This document shows positions 1-5,253 of a stretch of 6,159 nucleotides of DNA, one piece after another. The DNA is taken from contig JAFGKO010000172.1 in NCBI GenBank assembly GCA_016928525.1, forward strand, positions 1 through 6,159, written 5' to 3'. This DNA is from Anaerolineales bacterium (GTDB taxonomy: Bacteria > Chloroflexota > Anaerolineae > Anaerolineales > Villigracilaceae). The first letter of the stretch is position 1. Every line of letters begins with the position of its first letter. A model generated the notes under the pieces. It worked only from the letters and a program-made list of their open reading frames with translations. It ran no database searches and was not told the origin of the DNA. The translations under genes were made by a program, and so were the position numbers.

Positions 1-2
1 TT

Positions 3-332
3 ACGCCAGAGCAAACCGTCCTGTTCATTCGAGAAGTGCTACAAGGCAAATCTTCGGCGAGACTGGCGCGTGAGTTGAAGATCAGCCACACCGGCTCGGA
101 CGGCTCATACGTCAGCACGCGCATCGCCGAGACAGGATATGCTGCCTCTTATACCGAAGAGATCATTTACGCTGGCGGCGGTCCGCAAACTGCTTTCGAC
201 TGGTGGATGAACGACAAGCTCCACCGCGATGCCATCCTGAGCGCAAAATCGACCGAGATGGGCATCGGTTATGCTTACCTTTCCTCGAGCGCGCATGGGG
301 GCTATTTCACGGTCGATTTCGCCAGCCCGTAA
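3..332 (+). CDS. CAP/SCP (YkwD-like) domain protein, 5'-partial, possible chimera
   Basis: The frame is open to the left edge, so the true start is not visible; a GTG at 36 is the first internal candidate. From about base 87 the protein reads as a bacterial CAP/SCP domain. It shows HTGSDGSYVSTR with the conserved His (H18 counted from the GTG), a Glu pair (E41/E42) before IIYAGG, then WWMNDKLHRDAIL with a second conserved His (H63), then GIGYAY and a closing GGYFTVDFASP. These His and Glu positions form the family's cleft. Family members are usually secreted and poorly characterised. The expected helix before the first His is missing. Instead the frame gives TPEQTVLFIREVLQGKSS followed by ARLARELKIS, which resembles the helix-turn-helix start of some transposases. 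No signal peptide is visible. The SCP call is solid; whether the gene is intact is doubtful. Confidence 0.75.
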   Translation, partial: TPEQTVLFIREVLQGKSSARLARELKISHTGSDGSYVSTRIAETGYAASYTEEIIYAGGGPQTAFDWWMNDKLHRDAILSAKSTEMGIGYAYLSSSAHGGYFTVDFASP

Positions 333-538
333 TATTTTCCTGCCATGAGCGGAGACGTCGGTCGAGTAGCGACTGGAAGGAGTATCTCGCCGCCCGCCCG
401 CCCGCATCCCGTTCCCCGCACGCGACGCTGTTATACAGGATTTTAATAAAACGCTTCGACAGGCTCAGTGCAACACCTGTCAGGTCTAAAGAAACACATC
501 AAATGATTCATCCAACCTCTTCTGACAAATGCAACAAC

Positions 539-560
539 CCTTCCCTCCGTGGGGGGAAGG
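539..560. repeat. GC-rich hairpin just before 40-bp repeat copy 1
   Basis: CCTTCCCTCC (539-548) faces GGGGGGAAGG (551-560). Nine of ten pairs are Watson-Crick and one is a G-T wobble (546:553). The two-base centre means the innermost pairs would open in a real hairpin. No T-run follows, so it is not a standard intrinsic terminator. It resembles the outer stem of the composite palindrome at 1371-1411. Confidence 0.6.
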
Positions 561-564
561 AGGG

Positions 565-604
565 CCATATGACCAACCCTACCTCCAAGCAGAAAACAAA
601 ATCG
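565..604 (+). repeat. 40-bp dispersed repeat, copy 1 (before the toxin-antitoxin operon)
   Basis: This copy matches copy 2 at 34 of 40 positions and copy 3 at 33 of 40, counted by eye without gaps. Read from 565 it gives PYDQPYLQAENKI, then EQVMI and a TAA at 619-621. There is no ATG directly ahead in that frame. The repeat ends 52 bases before the antitoxin ATG, and the promoter -10 box begins 13 bases after it. Confidence 0.85.
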
Positions 605-613
605 AACAAGTGA

Positions 614-622
614 TGATATAAT
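614..622 (+). promoter_or_regulatory. Extended -10 promoter of the vapBC-like operon
   Basis: TGATATAAT is a perfect extended -10 element (TG, one base, TATAAT). No good -35 box sits 17 bases upstream, as is typical for extended -10 promoters. Transcription would start near 629-630, leaving a short leader before the Shine-Dalgarno AGGAG at 646-650. Confidence 0.6.
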
Positions 623-633
623 CGTTGTACGAT
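621..633. promoter_or_regulatory. Candidate autoregulatory operator (ATCGT-TGT-ACGAT)
   Basis: A perfect 5-3-5 inverted repeat overlaps the last two bases of the -10 box and the predicted transcription start. Antitoxins of this fold, alone or with their toxin, commonly repress their own promoter by binding such dyads, so this is a natural operator candidate. The assignment is inferred from position only. Confidence 0.45.
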
Positions 634-656
634 TTTCAGTTCGATAGGAGAAATGT

Positions 657-866
657 ATGGACGCAGTAACTGTTTCCCCAAAATATCAGGTTGTGATTCC
701 GTTAAAGGTGCGCGAGAAAATGCGCGTCAAGCCGGGACAGAAAATGCACGTCATCGCCTACGATAACATGGTGGTATTTATTCCCGTCCGCCCTATCGAG
801 CAGGCGCGCGGATCGTTGAAGGGCATTGACACAAGGATCGAACGCGACGAAGCGGATCGCGTATGA
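657..866 (+). CDS. vapB: AbrB/MazE-fold antitoxin (VapB-like)
   Basis: This 69-residue protein has the swapped-hairpin AbrB/MazE/SpoVT fold pattern at residues about 3-45: TVSPKYQVVIPLKVREKMRV, then KPGQKMHVIAYDNMVVFIPV. This is the DNA-binding half. The tail (about 46-69, RPIEQARGSLKGIDTRIERD) is the charged segment that in such antitoxins wraps the toxin. The start is fixed by AGGAG at 646-650, six bases ahead of the ATG. The stop overlaps the toxin start as ATGA (863-866), a translationally coupled antitoxin-first pair. The likely role is to neutralise the downstream PIN RNase and repress the operon. The family call is firm; the gene symbol is by class only. Confidence 0.88.
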   Translation: MDAVTVSPKYQVVIPLKVREKMRVKPGQKMHVIAYDNMVVFIPVRPIEQARGSLKGIDTRIERDEADRV

Positions 867-1240
867 ACATCGTCGACTCTTCGGGCTGGCTGGAATACTT
901 CGCAGAGGGTAGTAACGCCGATTTCTTCGCCCCCGCCATCGAAGACACAAAAAACCTGCTTGTGCCTGTCATCTGTGTTTATGAAGTATTCAAAAAGATT
1001 CTCCAACAAAGCGGAATCAGCGATGCACAGATTCACATCAGTGATATGAAGCAGGGAAAAGTCATTGAGATAGACGAATCGCTGGCCTTGAGCGCCGCCA
1101 AACTCTCCGCCGACTTGAAACTGCCGATGGCGGATAGTTTCATCCTTGCCGCCGCCCGCGCCAACGACGCGATTCTTTGGACTCAGGATGAGCATTTCAA
1201 AGATTTAGATGGCGTGAAGTATATCGAGAAGAAATATTAA
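863..1240 (+). CDS. vapC: PIN-domain ribonuclease toxin (VapC-like)
   Basis: This 125-residue protein is one complete PIN domain of usual VapC length. The acidic metal-binding residues are in place: D5 (MNIVDSSGWLEYF), E41 (PVICVYEVFKK), D91 (LPMADSFILAAA) and D109 (ILWTQDEHF). All four are present, so the nuclease looks active. VapC toxins are Mg-dependent RNases that cleave tRNA or rRNA and arrest growth unless bound by VapB. The ATG lies inside the antitoxin stop (ATGA at 863-866) with no strong Shine-Dalgarno of its own, so translation is probably coupled to the antitoxin. The RNA target cannot be read from the sequence. Confidence 0.9.
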   Translation: MNIVDSSGWLEYFAEGSNADFFAPAIEDTKNLLVPVICVYEVFKKILQQSGISDAQIHISDMKQGKVIEIDESLALSAAKLSADLKLPMADSFILAAARANDAILWTQDEHFKDLDGVKYIEKKY

Positions 1241-1249
1241 CCCCCTCTG

Positions 1250-1281
1250 CCCCTACCGGGGCATCTCCCCCCAAGGGGGGG
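1250..1281. repeat. Two adjacent GC-rich inverted repeats after the PIN toxin
   Basis: CCCC-TACC-GGGG (1250-1261) is followed by CCCCCC-AA-GGGGGGG (1267-1281). They start 10 bases after the toxin stop. The following bases are AAAA, not a T-run, so an intrinsic terminator is not well supported, though strong structure here could protect the 3' end of the transcript. Confidence 0.5.
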
Positions 1282-1370
1282 AAAAGGCAACGCCATGCCC
1301 ACTGACTTAACCCATCGCCAACCAATAAACAAAATCGGAGCAAGACGACTTGCTCTATCAATCGCCAGCC

Positions 1371-1411
1371 CTTCCCCCCTTCGCGAAGCACCCTGTAAGG
1401 GTGGGGGGAAG
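1371..1411. repeat. Composite palindrome (REP-like, three nested dyads)
   Basis: The outer arms CTTCCCCCC (1371-1379) and GGGGGGAAG (1403-1411) are perfect 9-bp complements. The 23 bases between them are almost fully used by two more dyads: TTCGCGAA (1380-1387, self-complementary) and ACCCT-GTA-AGGGT (1390-1402), with only GC (1388-1389) between. The whole 41-base unit could fold as a branched structure in single-stranded DNA or RNA. Confidence 0.75.
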
Positions 1412-1504
1412 CTGGCCAGCCGAGGCGGCGTTTGCGAAGCATCCCCGGAGCAAAGCGCAGGGGACATGCCGCCATCGGCTGTTTCGGCGATCGCGAAGCA
1501 TCCC
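1383..1504 (+). repeat. Three direct copies of GCGAAGCAYCCC
   Basis: Copies begin at 1383 (GCGAAGCACCC), 1434 (GCGAAGCATCCC) and 1493 (GCGAAGCATCCC), at intervals of 51 and 59 bases. In each, the C-run opens an inverted repeat: ACCCT-GTA-AGGGT at 1390-1402, TCCCC...GGGGA at 1442-1464, TCCC-TGT-GGGA at 1501-1511. This suggests one repeat unit with a hairpin, multiplied and diverged. Confidence 0.65.
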
Positions 1505-1538
1505 TGTGGGAGACGACTCGCCGAAGAAGGGGGTCCCC

Positions 1539-1592
1539 ATGCCCCATGACCAAGCCTATCTCGAAGCAGAAAAGAAAATCGTTAGTTGCTAA
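1539..1592 (+). pseudogene. 17-codon remnant of an LRR-type gene 5' end, or a leader peptide
   Basis: The ATG at 1539 opens MPHDQAYLEAEKKIVSC before TAA (1590-1592). A G-rich stretch (AAGGGGG, 1527-1533) could act as a ribosome site. The peptide resembles, from memory, the first residues of bacterial leucine-rich-repeat proteins, whose frame would continue far beyond this stop. It ends 25 bases before the FRG start codon. It could be a dead gene start or a translated leader; the sequence does not decide. Confidence 0.35.
1542..1581 (+). repeat. 40-bp dispersed repeat, copy 2 (before the FRG gene)
   Basis: This copy matches copy 3 at 37 of 40 positions and copy 1 at 34 of 40. It starts 977 bases after copy 1 and ends 36 bases before the FRG start codon. 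Similarity to the other copies fades right after ATCG, where copy 2 reads GTTAGT and copies 1 and 3 read GAACAA and GAAGAA in codon register. Confidence 0.9.
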
Positions 1593-1617
1593 TTTTGGAA
1601 TAACAGGAGATATATCA

Positions 1618-2466
1618 ATGGCATCTATCGAGAAAGAAACTGTCGAAGATTGGGAAGCTCTAGTAACAACATTGGATGACTATTTTAAGCACTTCAATGA
1701 TTATATTTTTCGCGGTCAAGCAGATGCAGAATGGAAGCTTGAATCCACCCTGGCTCGGGCTTTAAAAACCACATCTCTAAACAGCAAGGAAAGAGAACAA
1801 TTAGAAAATGCTCACTTAACTAATTTCAAGGTAAATTTGAGGGGACGAAGCAATTATGATCTAAGAAATGTTAGCGATGATGAGTTGTGGGCAATAGGTC
1901 AACACTTCGGCTTATTTACTCCACTGCTTGATTGGACATGGTCTCCATATGTTGCATTATATTTTTCGTTATTCGGCAAGTGTACATCTGGGTATCGTGT
2001 AATTTGGGCACTTCTTGAAAGTGATGTTGAAACACTAAACGCAAGAATTAAAAACCCCAAGAAAAGAGTCTATGTTATCAACCCTCTAACTAATTACAAT
2101 CAGCGTCTTGTAAATCAGCGAGGGTTATTCGTAAAGGTGCCTGTCGGAGTGGATTTAGAAAAATGGGTCAAACCAGCAGACAATTTCACGTGGGTAACCA
2201 TGTATAAAATATCGTTTCCTGACAAAATAAGAAATGATGCTTTAGCTGCTTTAGATAGCATGAACATAAACTACCTCACACTTTTTCCAGACATAACTGG
2301 ATCATCATTGTATACAAATTACCAATTGGAAATCGAGCCTTTTCTAGAGGAAGAGAGAACAAGGTCTTGGAAAAGAAGTGATGAAATGAAAGAACTGGGC
2401 AAAGAGTTACTTAAAATGTTAGAGAAAGTCAAAAAGGGGAATTCAAAGTCATCACTTCAAGAATGA
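1618..2466 (+). CDS. FRG-domain protein, AT-rich, probably acquired
   Basis: The product is 282 residues. The FRG domain is clear: YIFRGQADAEWKLESTLARA (29-48) carries the name-giving F31-R32-G33-Q34. LWAIGQHFGLFTPLLDWT (90-107) has the usual QH-G-LLDW block. SPYVALYFSLF (109-119) follows, and LFPDITGSSLY (222-232) matches the family's C-terminal LFPD block. The frame continues upstream to 1432, but the ATG at 1618 is preferred because AGGAG (1605-1609) precedes it by 8 bases and the upstream part is repeat DNA. No signal peptide or membrane segment is evident, so it is likely cytoplasmic. The biochemical activity of FRG domains is not known to me; they often turn up in accessory and defence-associated DNA. 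The coding DNA is AT-rich (a 60-base row at 1681 is 35% GC by count) against about 62% in a folB row, which supports transfer. No partner gene adjoins it. Confidence 0.85.
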   Translation: MASIEKETVEDWEALVTTLDDYFKHFNDYIFRGQADAEWKLESTLARALKTTSLNSKEREQLENAHLTNFKVNLRGRSNYDLRNVSDDELWAIGQHFGLFTPLLDWTWSPYVALYFSLFGKCTSGYRVIWALLESDVETLNARIKNPKKRVYVINPLTNYNQRLVNQRGLFVKVPVGVDLEKWVKPADNFTWVTMYKISFPDKIRNDALAALDSMNINYLTLFPDITGSSLYTNYQLEIEPFLEEERTRSWKRSDEMKELGKELLKMLEKVKKGNSKSSLQE

Positions 2467-2467
2467 T

Positions 2468-2480
2468 GTATTTCAAATAC
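2468..2480. repeat. 13-bp palindrome right after the FRG stop
   Basis: GTATTT-C-AAATAC is a perfect odd-length dyad starting one base after the FRG stop codon. It is too AT-rich and lacks the T-run needed for a terminator. It may be a protein-binding or junction site, or chance. Confidence 0.35.
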
Positions 2481-2544
2481 TCCTATAAAGACACGCCTAA
2501 TTATGAAACAAATAATTTTAACCCAGGCAAACATCAACCCTCCC

Positions 2545-2610
2545 ATGCCACATGACCACGCCTATCTCGCAGCAGAAAAGAAAATCGAAGAAGCTTGGTG
2601 TTCAGGATGA
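2545..2610 (+). pseudogene. 21-codon remnant of an LRR-type gene 5' end, or a leader peptide
   Basis: The ATG at 2545 opens MPHDHAYLAAEKKI and continues EEAWCSG before TGA (2608-2610). The extra residues EEA..SG extend the resemblance to the LRR-protein start I recall (..AEKKIEEARRSGATELDLS..). This makes copy 3 the longest remnant. No strong ribosome site precedes it. It ends 22 bases before the folB start and overlaps the out-of-frame upstream extension of the folB reading frame. Confidence 0.4.
2548..2587 (+). repeat. 40-bp dispersed repeat, copy 3 (before folB)
   Basis: This copy matches copy 2 at 37 of 40 positions and copy 1 at 33 of 40. It starts 1006 bases after copy 2 and ends 45 bases before the folB start codon. 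The sequence before it (2467-2541) is AT-rich and belongs compositionally to the FRG segment, so the copy marks the return to GC-rich host-like DNA. Confidence 0.9.
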
Positions 2611-2632
2611 GGTACGTATTTTAGGAGTACTC

Positions 2633-2992
2633 ATGGATAAAATCTTCATCAAAGATCTAGTCGCGCGCGGGATCATCGGCGTCAACGACTGGGAGCGCGA
2701 GAACCCGCAGGAGATGCTGATCAACATCACCGCCTTCACTAACATCCGCCGCGCGGCCCAAACCGACGACCTGGCGGACTGTTTGGATTACAGCGCGTTG
2801 GCCCAAAAAGTCCAGGCGCACGCCGAGACGGCGGCTCGGTTTACAGTCGAAGCGTTGGCAGAGGACTTGGCGGAGATTTGCCTGAGGGAAAAGGGCGTGG
2901 AAAAGGTCATCGTCCGCGTGGAGAAGCCGGGCGCGGTCCGCTTTGCGAGCTCGGTCGGCGTGGAGATCGAACGTACGAAGTCCCCGGAGTGA
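2633..2992 (+). CDS. folB: Dihydroneopterin aldolase
   Basis: FolB splits dihydroneopterin into 6-hydroxymethyl-dihydropterin and glycolaldehyde in cytoplasmic tetrahydrofolate synthesis. The product is 119 residues, normal for the family. It begins DKIFIKDLVARGIIGVNDWE with the conserved Glu E21 of the GxxGVxxWER block, then has LDYSALAQKVQ (51-61), FTVEALAEDLAEICL (70-84) and VIVRVEKPGAV (92-102) with the catalytic Lys K98. The frame is open back to an ATG at 2552 inside the 40-bp repeat, but the ATG at 2633 is chosen because AGGAG (2623-2627) precedes it and FolB proteins start right at this strand. No folP or folK is adjacent here. The last residues (KSPE) are encoded by the first unit of a 29-bp tandem repeat, so the C-terminus has been altered by the repeat. 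Confidence 0.93.
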   Translation: MDKIFIKDLVARGIIGVNDWERENPQEMLINITAFTNIRRAAQTDDLADCLDYSALAQKVQAHAETAARFTVEALAEDLAEICLREKGVEKVIVRVEKPGAVRFASSVGVEIERTKSPE

Positions 2993-3055
2993 AATGGAGC
3001 GGGGCGAAGTCCCCGGAGTGAAATGGAGCGGGGCAAAATCCCCGGAGTGAAAATG
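2976..3055 (+). repeat. 29-bp tandem repeat, about 2.7 units, overlapping the folB 3' end
   Basis: Unit 1 is 2976-3004 and unit 2 is 3005-3033; they are identical over 29 bases. A partial, slightly diverged unit 3 runs from 3034 to about 3055. Each unit contains CCCCGGAGTGAAATGGAGC, whose CCCCG can pair with the closing CGGGG. The folB stop (2990-2992) lies in unit 1. The array fills most of the gap between folB and recQ. Confidence 0.9.
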
Positions 3056-3081
3056 TAAGCTCTCATCAAGAAGATCACCGT

Positions 3082-3087
3082 TATACT
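3082..3087 (+). promoter_or_regulatory. TATACT -10 box six bases before the recQ ATG (possible leaderless start)
   Basis: TATACT ends at 3087 and the recQ ATG is at 3094, so transcription would begin at or beside the start codon. No Shine-Dalgarno sequence is visible before the ATG, which fits a leaderless message. No convincing -35 box is seen. Confidence 0.45.
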
Positions 3088-3093
3088 TCCCCT

Positions 3094-5253
3094 ATGTCCA
3101 CCCCAACCTCTATCCTCAAAGAAACCTTCGGCTACGACACCTTTCGTCCGCTTCAACCCGAAGTGATCGAAAACGTACTGGCGCGACACGATACCCTGGC
3201 CATCATGCCCACCGGCGGGGGCAAGTCGCTTTGCTACCAGATCCCGGCGCTTCTCCTTGACGGGTTGACCGTTGTCGTCTCGCCGCTCATCTCCTTGATG
3301 AAAGACCAGGTGGAGCAATTACGCGCTTTCGGAGTCCCCGCCTTGTTCCTCAACAGTTCGCTCGCGCCGCAGGAATACCAGGAGAATATGGATTACGTGA
3401 AGCGCGGCGAAGTGAAGCTGCTCTACGTCGCACCCGAAACGCTGCTTACCCCGCGCATCCTCTCGCTTCTCGCGGGACTGAAAGTTGCCCTGCTCACGAT
3501 CGACGAAGCCCACTGCATCTCGGAGTGGGGGCACGACTTCCGTCCCGAATATCGCCAGCTCGTCGAAGTGCGGGATCGCTTCCCGAATGCGGTCTGCCTG
3601 GCGCTCACGGCCACAGCCACGGCGCGGGTACGGCAGGACATCCGTACCACGCTCAAGTTTGCCACCACCAACGAATTCATCGCCAGTTTCAACCGCGAGA
3701 ACCTCTACATCGAAGTCGTCCGCAAGCGTGACCCCATCGGGCAAACCATCCAAATCCTCGAACGCCACAAAGACCAATCGGGCATCATCTACTGCTTCTC
3801 GCGCCGGCAGGTGGATGAACTCGCCGCCTATCTTGCATCAAAAGGATATTCTGTCCGCCCCTATCATGCCGGGCTGGAAGACTCTGAGCGTAAGAAGAAC
3901 CAGGAAGCCTTCATCCGCGACGACGCGCAGATCATCGTCGCCACCATCGCCTTTGGTATGGGCATCAACAAACCCAACGTGCGTTTCATCATCCACTTCG
4001 ATTTGCCCAAGAGCATCGAAAGTTATTATCAGGAAATCGGACGTGCAGGGCGAGACGGCCTACCCGCGCACTGCACCCTGTTCTACAGCTATTCTGATGT
4101 CGCCAAGATCAACTATTTCATCGACCAAAAAGAAGGCAATGAAAAACGCGTCGCGATTGGACATCTGGATGCCATCGTCCGTTATGCGGAAGACGAGCTG
4201 ACCTGCCGCCGCAAACCGCTGCTCAACTACTTCGGCGAAGCGTACGAAGCCGATAACTGCTCCAACTGCGACAACTGCACCTCCACCCCCACCGCACTGA
4301 CTGATATCACCGTCCCGGCGCAGAAGTTCCTGTCCTGTGTCAAACGCGCGGACGAGAAATTTGGCGCGGGTCATATCACGGACATTTTACTCGGTTCAAA
4401 AAATCAAAAAGTGTTGCGCTGGGGCCACGACAAGCTCTCCACGTATGGCATCGGCACGGAGTTGACCAAGAAACAATGGATGCACCTCGCGCGCCAACTC
4501 CTGACGATGGGCTACCTGGAGCAGGAAGGCGAGTATCATACACTGAGTCTCACCGCCAAAGCGTTGGAAGCGCTCAGGAAACGGGAGACAATTATGGGCG
4601 TCGTTCAAGAGGCGGAGCGGGTTCAGAAAAAAGGGAAAAGGAAAGTGGAGTTGGAGTACAACCACGCGTTGTTCGCCATCCTGCGCCAAAAACGCAAGGA
4701 ACTGGCCGACGAGGCGGGAGTCCCGCCATATGTCATCTTCTCGGACAGGACGCTTACGGAAATGGCAGCCTATTATCCGCAATCGGCGGAAAACCTGCTC
4801 AACATCTCTGGAGTGGGGCAGATGAAATCGCGCCAGTACGGCGATGCGTTTTTGGAAGTTATCCAATCCTATTGCAAAAAACATGGCCTCTCGGAAAAAC
4901 AAAAGGAAACCAGCCGTGATAAGAGCGACTCGAACCGCCGCTATGTCCTCGTTGGTGAAGCGTATAATTCCGGGGAAACGGTTCAAAGTTTGATGGCACG
5001 CTATCACGTTACCGCGGGAACGATCCTTGACCATTTGACAAGATACCTTTCCGCAGGGAACATCTTGCGAAACGGCGAAGACCTGCATGGATTGACATCT
5101 GTCACACCAGAACAACAACAAGCCGCCTTCGCCGCCTTCGATGAACTTAGCCCAATGTTTCTCAAACCGGTTTATGACAAACTGAATGGAACCTTGAATT
5201 ACGACCAGTTGAAAATCTTGCGCATGTTGTATTTGATTTCACAGCAGGATTAA
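3094..5253 (+). CDS. recQ: ATP-dependent DNA helicase RecQ
   Basis: This 719-residue 3'-5' DNA helicase acts in recombination and repair. It has the RecQ motif 0 (FGYDTFRPLQ, 12-21) and Walker A TGGGKS (40-45). The DEAH box (137-140) runs into the aromatic loop CISEWGHDFRPEY (141-153). TATATAR and the motif VI block QEIGRAGRDG (313-322) follow. The RQC zinc cluster has all four cysteines (C371, C389, C392, C395). A winged-helix region follows, then an HRDC domain (about 525-596, NHALFAIL...LLNISGVGQMKSRQYG). A C-terminal helix-turn-helix extension (about 620-716, GETVQSLMARYHVTAGTILD) makes it longer than E. coli RecQ (609) and is common in RecQ proteins of other phyla. The gene looks intact. 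It is separated from folB by 101 bases, mostly tandem repeat, and probably has its own promoter. Confidence 0.97.
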   Translation: MSTPTSILKETFGYDTFRPLQPEVIENVLARHDTLAIMPTGGGKSLCYQIPALLLDGLTVVVSPLISLMKDQVEQLRAFGVPALFLNSSLAPQEYQENMDYVKRGEVKLLYVAPETLLTPRILSLLAGLKVALLTIDEAHCISEWGHDFRPEYRQLVEVRDRFPNAVCLALTATATARVRQDIRTTLKFATTNEFIASFNRENLYIEVVRKRDPIGQTIQILERHKDQSGIIYCFSRRQVDELAAYLASKGYSVRPYHAGLEDSERKKNQEAFIRDDAQIIVATIAFGMGINKPNVRFIIHFDLPKSIESYYQEIGRAGRDGLPAHCTLFYSYSDVAKINYFIDQKEGNEKRVAIGHLDAIVRYAEDELTCRRKPLLNYFGEAYEADNCSNCDNCTSTPTALTDITVPAQKFLSCVKRADEKFGAGHITDILLGSKNQKVLRWGHDKLSTYGIGTELTKKQWMHLARQLLTMGYLEQEGEYHTLSLTAKALEALRKRETIMGVVQEAERVQKKGKRKVELEYNHALFAILRQKRKELADEAGVPPYVIFSDRTLTEMAAYYPQSAENLLNISGVGQMKSRQYGDAFLEVIQSYCKKHGLSEKQKETSRDKSDSNRRYVLVGEAYNSGETVQSLMARYHVTAGTILDHLTRYLSAGNILRNGEDLHGLTSVTPEQQQAAFAAFDELSPMFLKPVYDKLNGTLNYDQLKILRMLYLISQQD

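Larger units (their letters stand above)
333..656. other. Intergenic spacer without a convincing gene, repeat-rich
   Basis: No believable gene lies between the SCP stop and the antitoxin start. The spacer holds a short run of CGCC/CCCG units (391-404), a segment reading CTTCGACAGGCTCAG of the kind I recall as a common dispersed repeat, and an 11-bp palindrome ACCTG-T-CAGGT (475-485). It also holds a GC-rich hairpin (539-560), copy 1 of the 40-bp repeat (565-604) and the toxin-antitoxin promoter. Open frames crossing it have no family resemblance. Confidence 0.7.
1241..1617. other. Intergenic palindrome-rich spacer without a convincing gene
   Basis: The 377 bases between the PIN toxin and the FRG gene hold back-to-back GC-rich inverted repeats (1250-1261, 1267-1281), a composite palindrome (1371-1411), three copies of a GCGAAGCAYCCC motif and copy 2 of the 40-bp repeat. 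Long frames exist on both strands, but their products are low-complexity Pro/Gly/Arg-rich and look like chance openings in GC-rich DNA. I see no promoter I would defend for the FRG gene. Confidence 0.7.

Noticed and set aside
1267..1281. Intrinsic terminator after the toxin-antitoxin operon
   Set aside because: The stem is strong, but the loop is only two bases and it is followed by AAAA rather than a T-run.
1237..1553. Minus-strand frames of 76-118 codons across the spacer
   Set aside because: The products are Pro/Gly/Arg-rich, explained by GC-rich inverted repeats, and there is no ribosome site or family resemblance.
1432..1617. N-terminal extension of the FRG frame (62 extra codons)
   Set aside because: It is translated from palindromes and the 40-bp repeat, is Arg-rich and low in family-like pattern, and a good ribosome site sits before the ATG at 1618.
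565..2587. CRISPR array
   Set aside because: There are only three diverged copies about 1 kb apart with genes between them, not regular short spacers.
2552..2632. N-terminal extension of folB starting MTTPISQQKRKS
   Set aside because: FolB proteins begin at the strand encoded from 2633, AGGAG precedes that ATG, and the extension is the 40-bp repeat read in a frame that fits codon-position variation less well.
3094..3120. Fourth copy of the 40-bp repeat at the recQ start (ATGTCCACCCCAACC)
   Set aside because: Only a loose resemblance to ATGACCACGCCTATC; the conserved GCAGAAAAG core is absent.
4396..5121. 241-codon minus-strand frame inside recQ
   Set aside because: It lies wholly antisense to the recQ HRDC and C-terminal regions, which are clearly coding on the + strand; a typical shadow frame.
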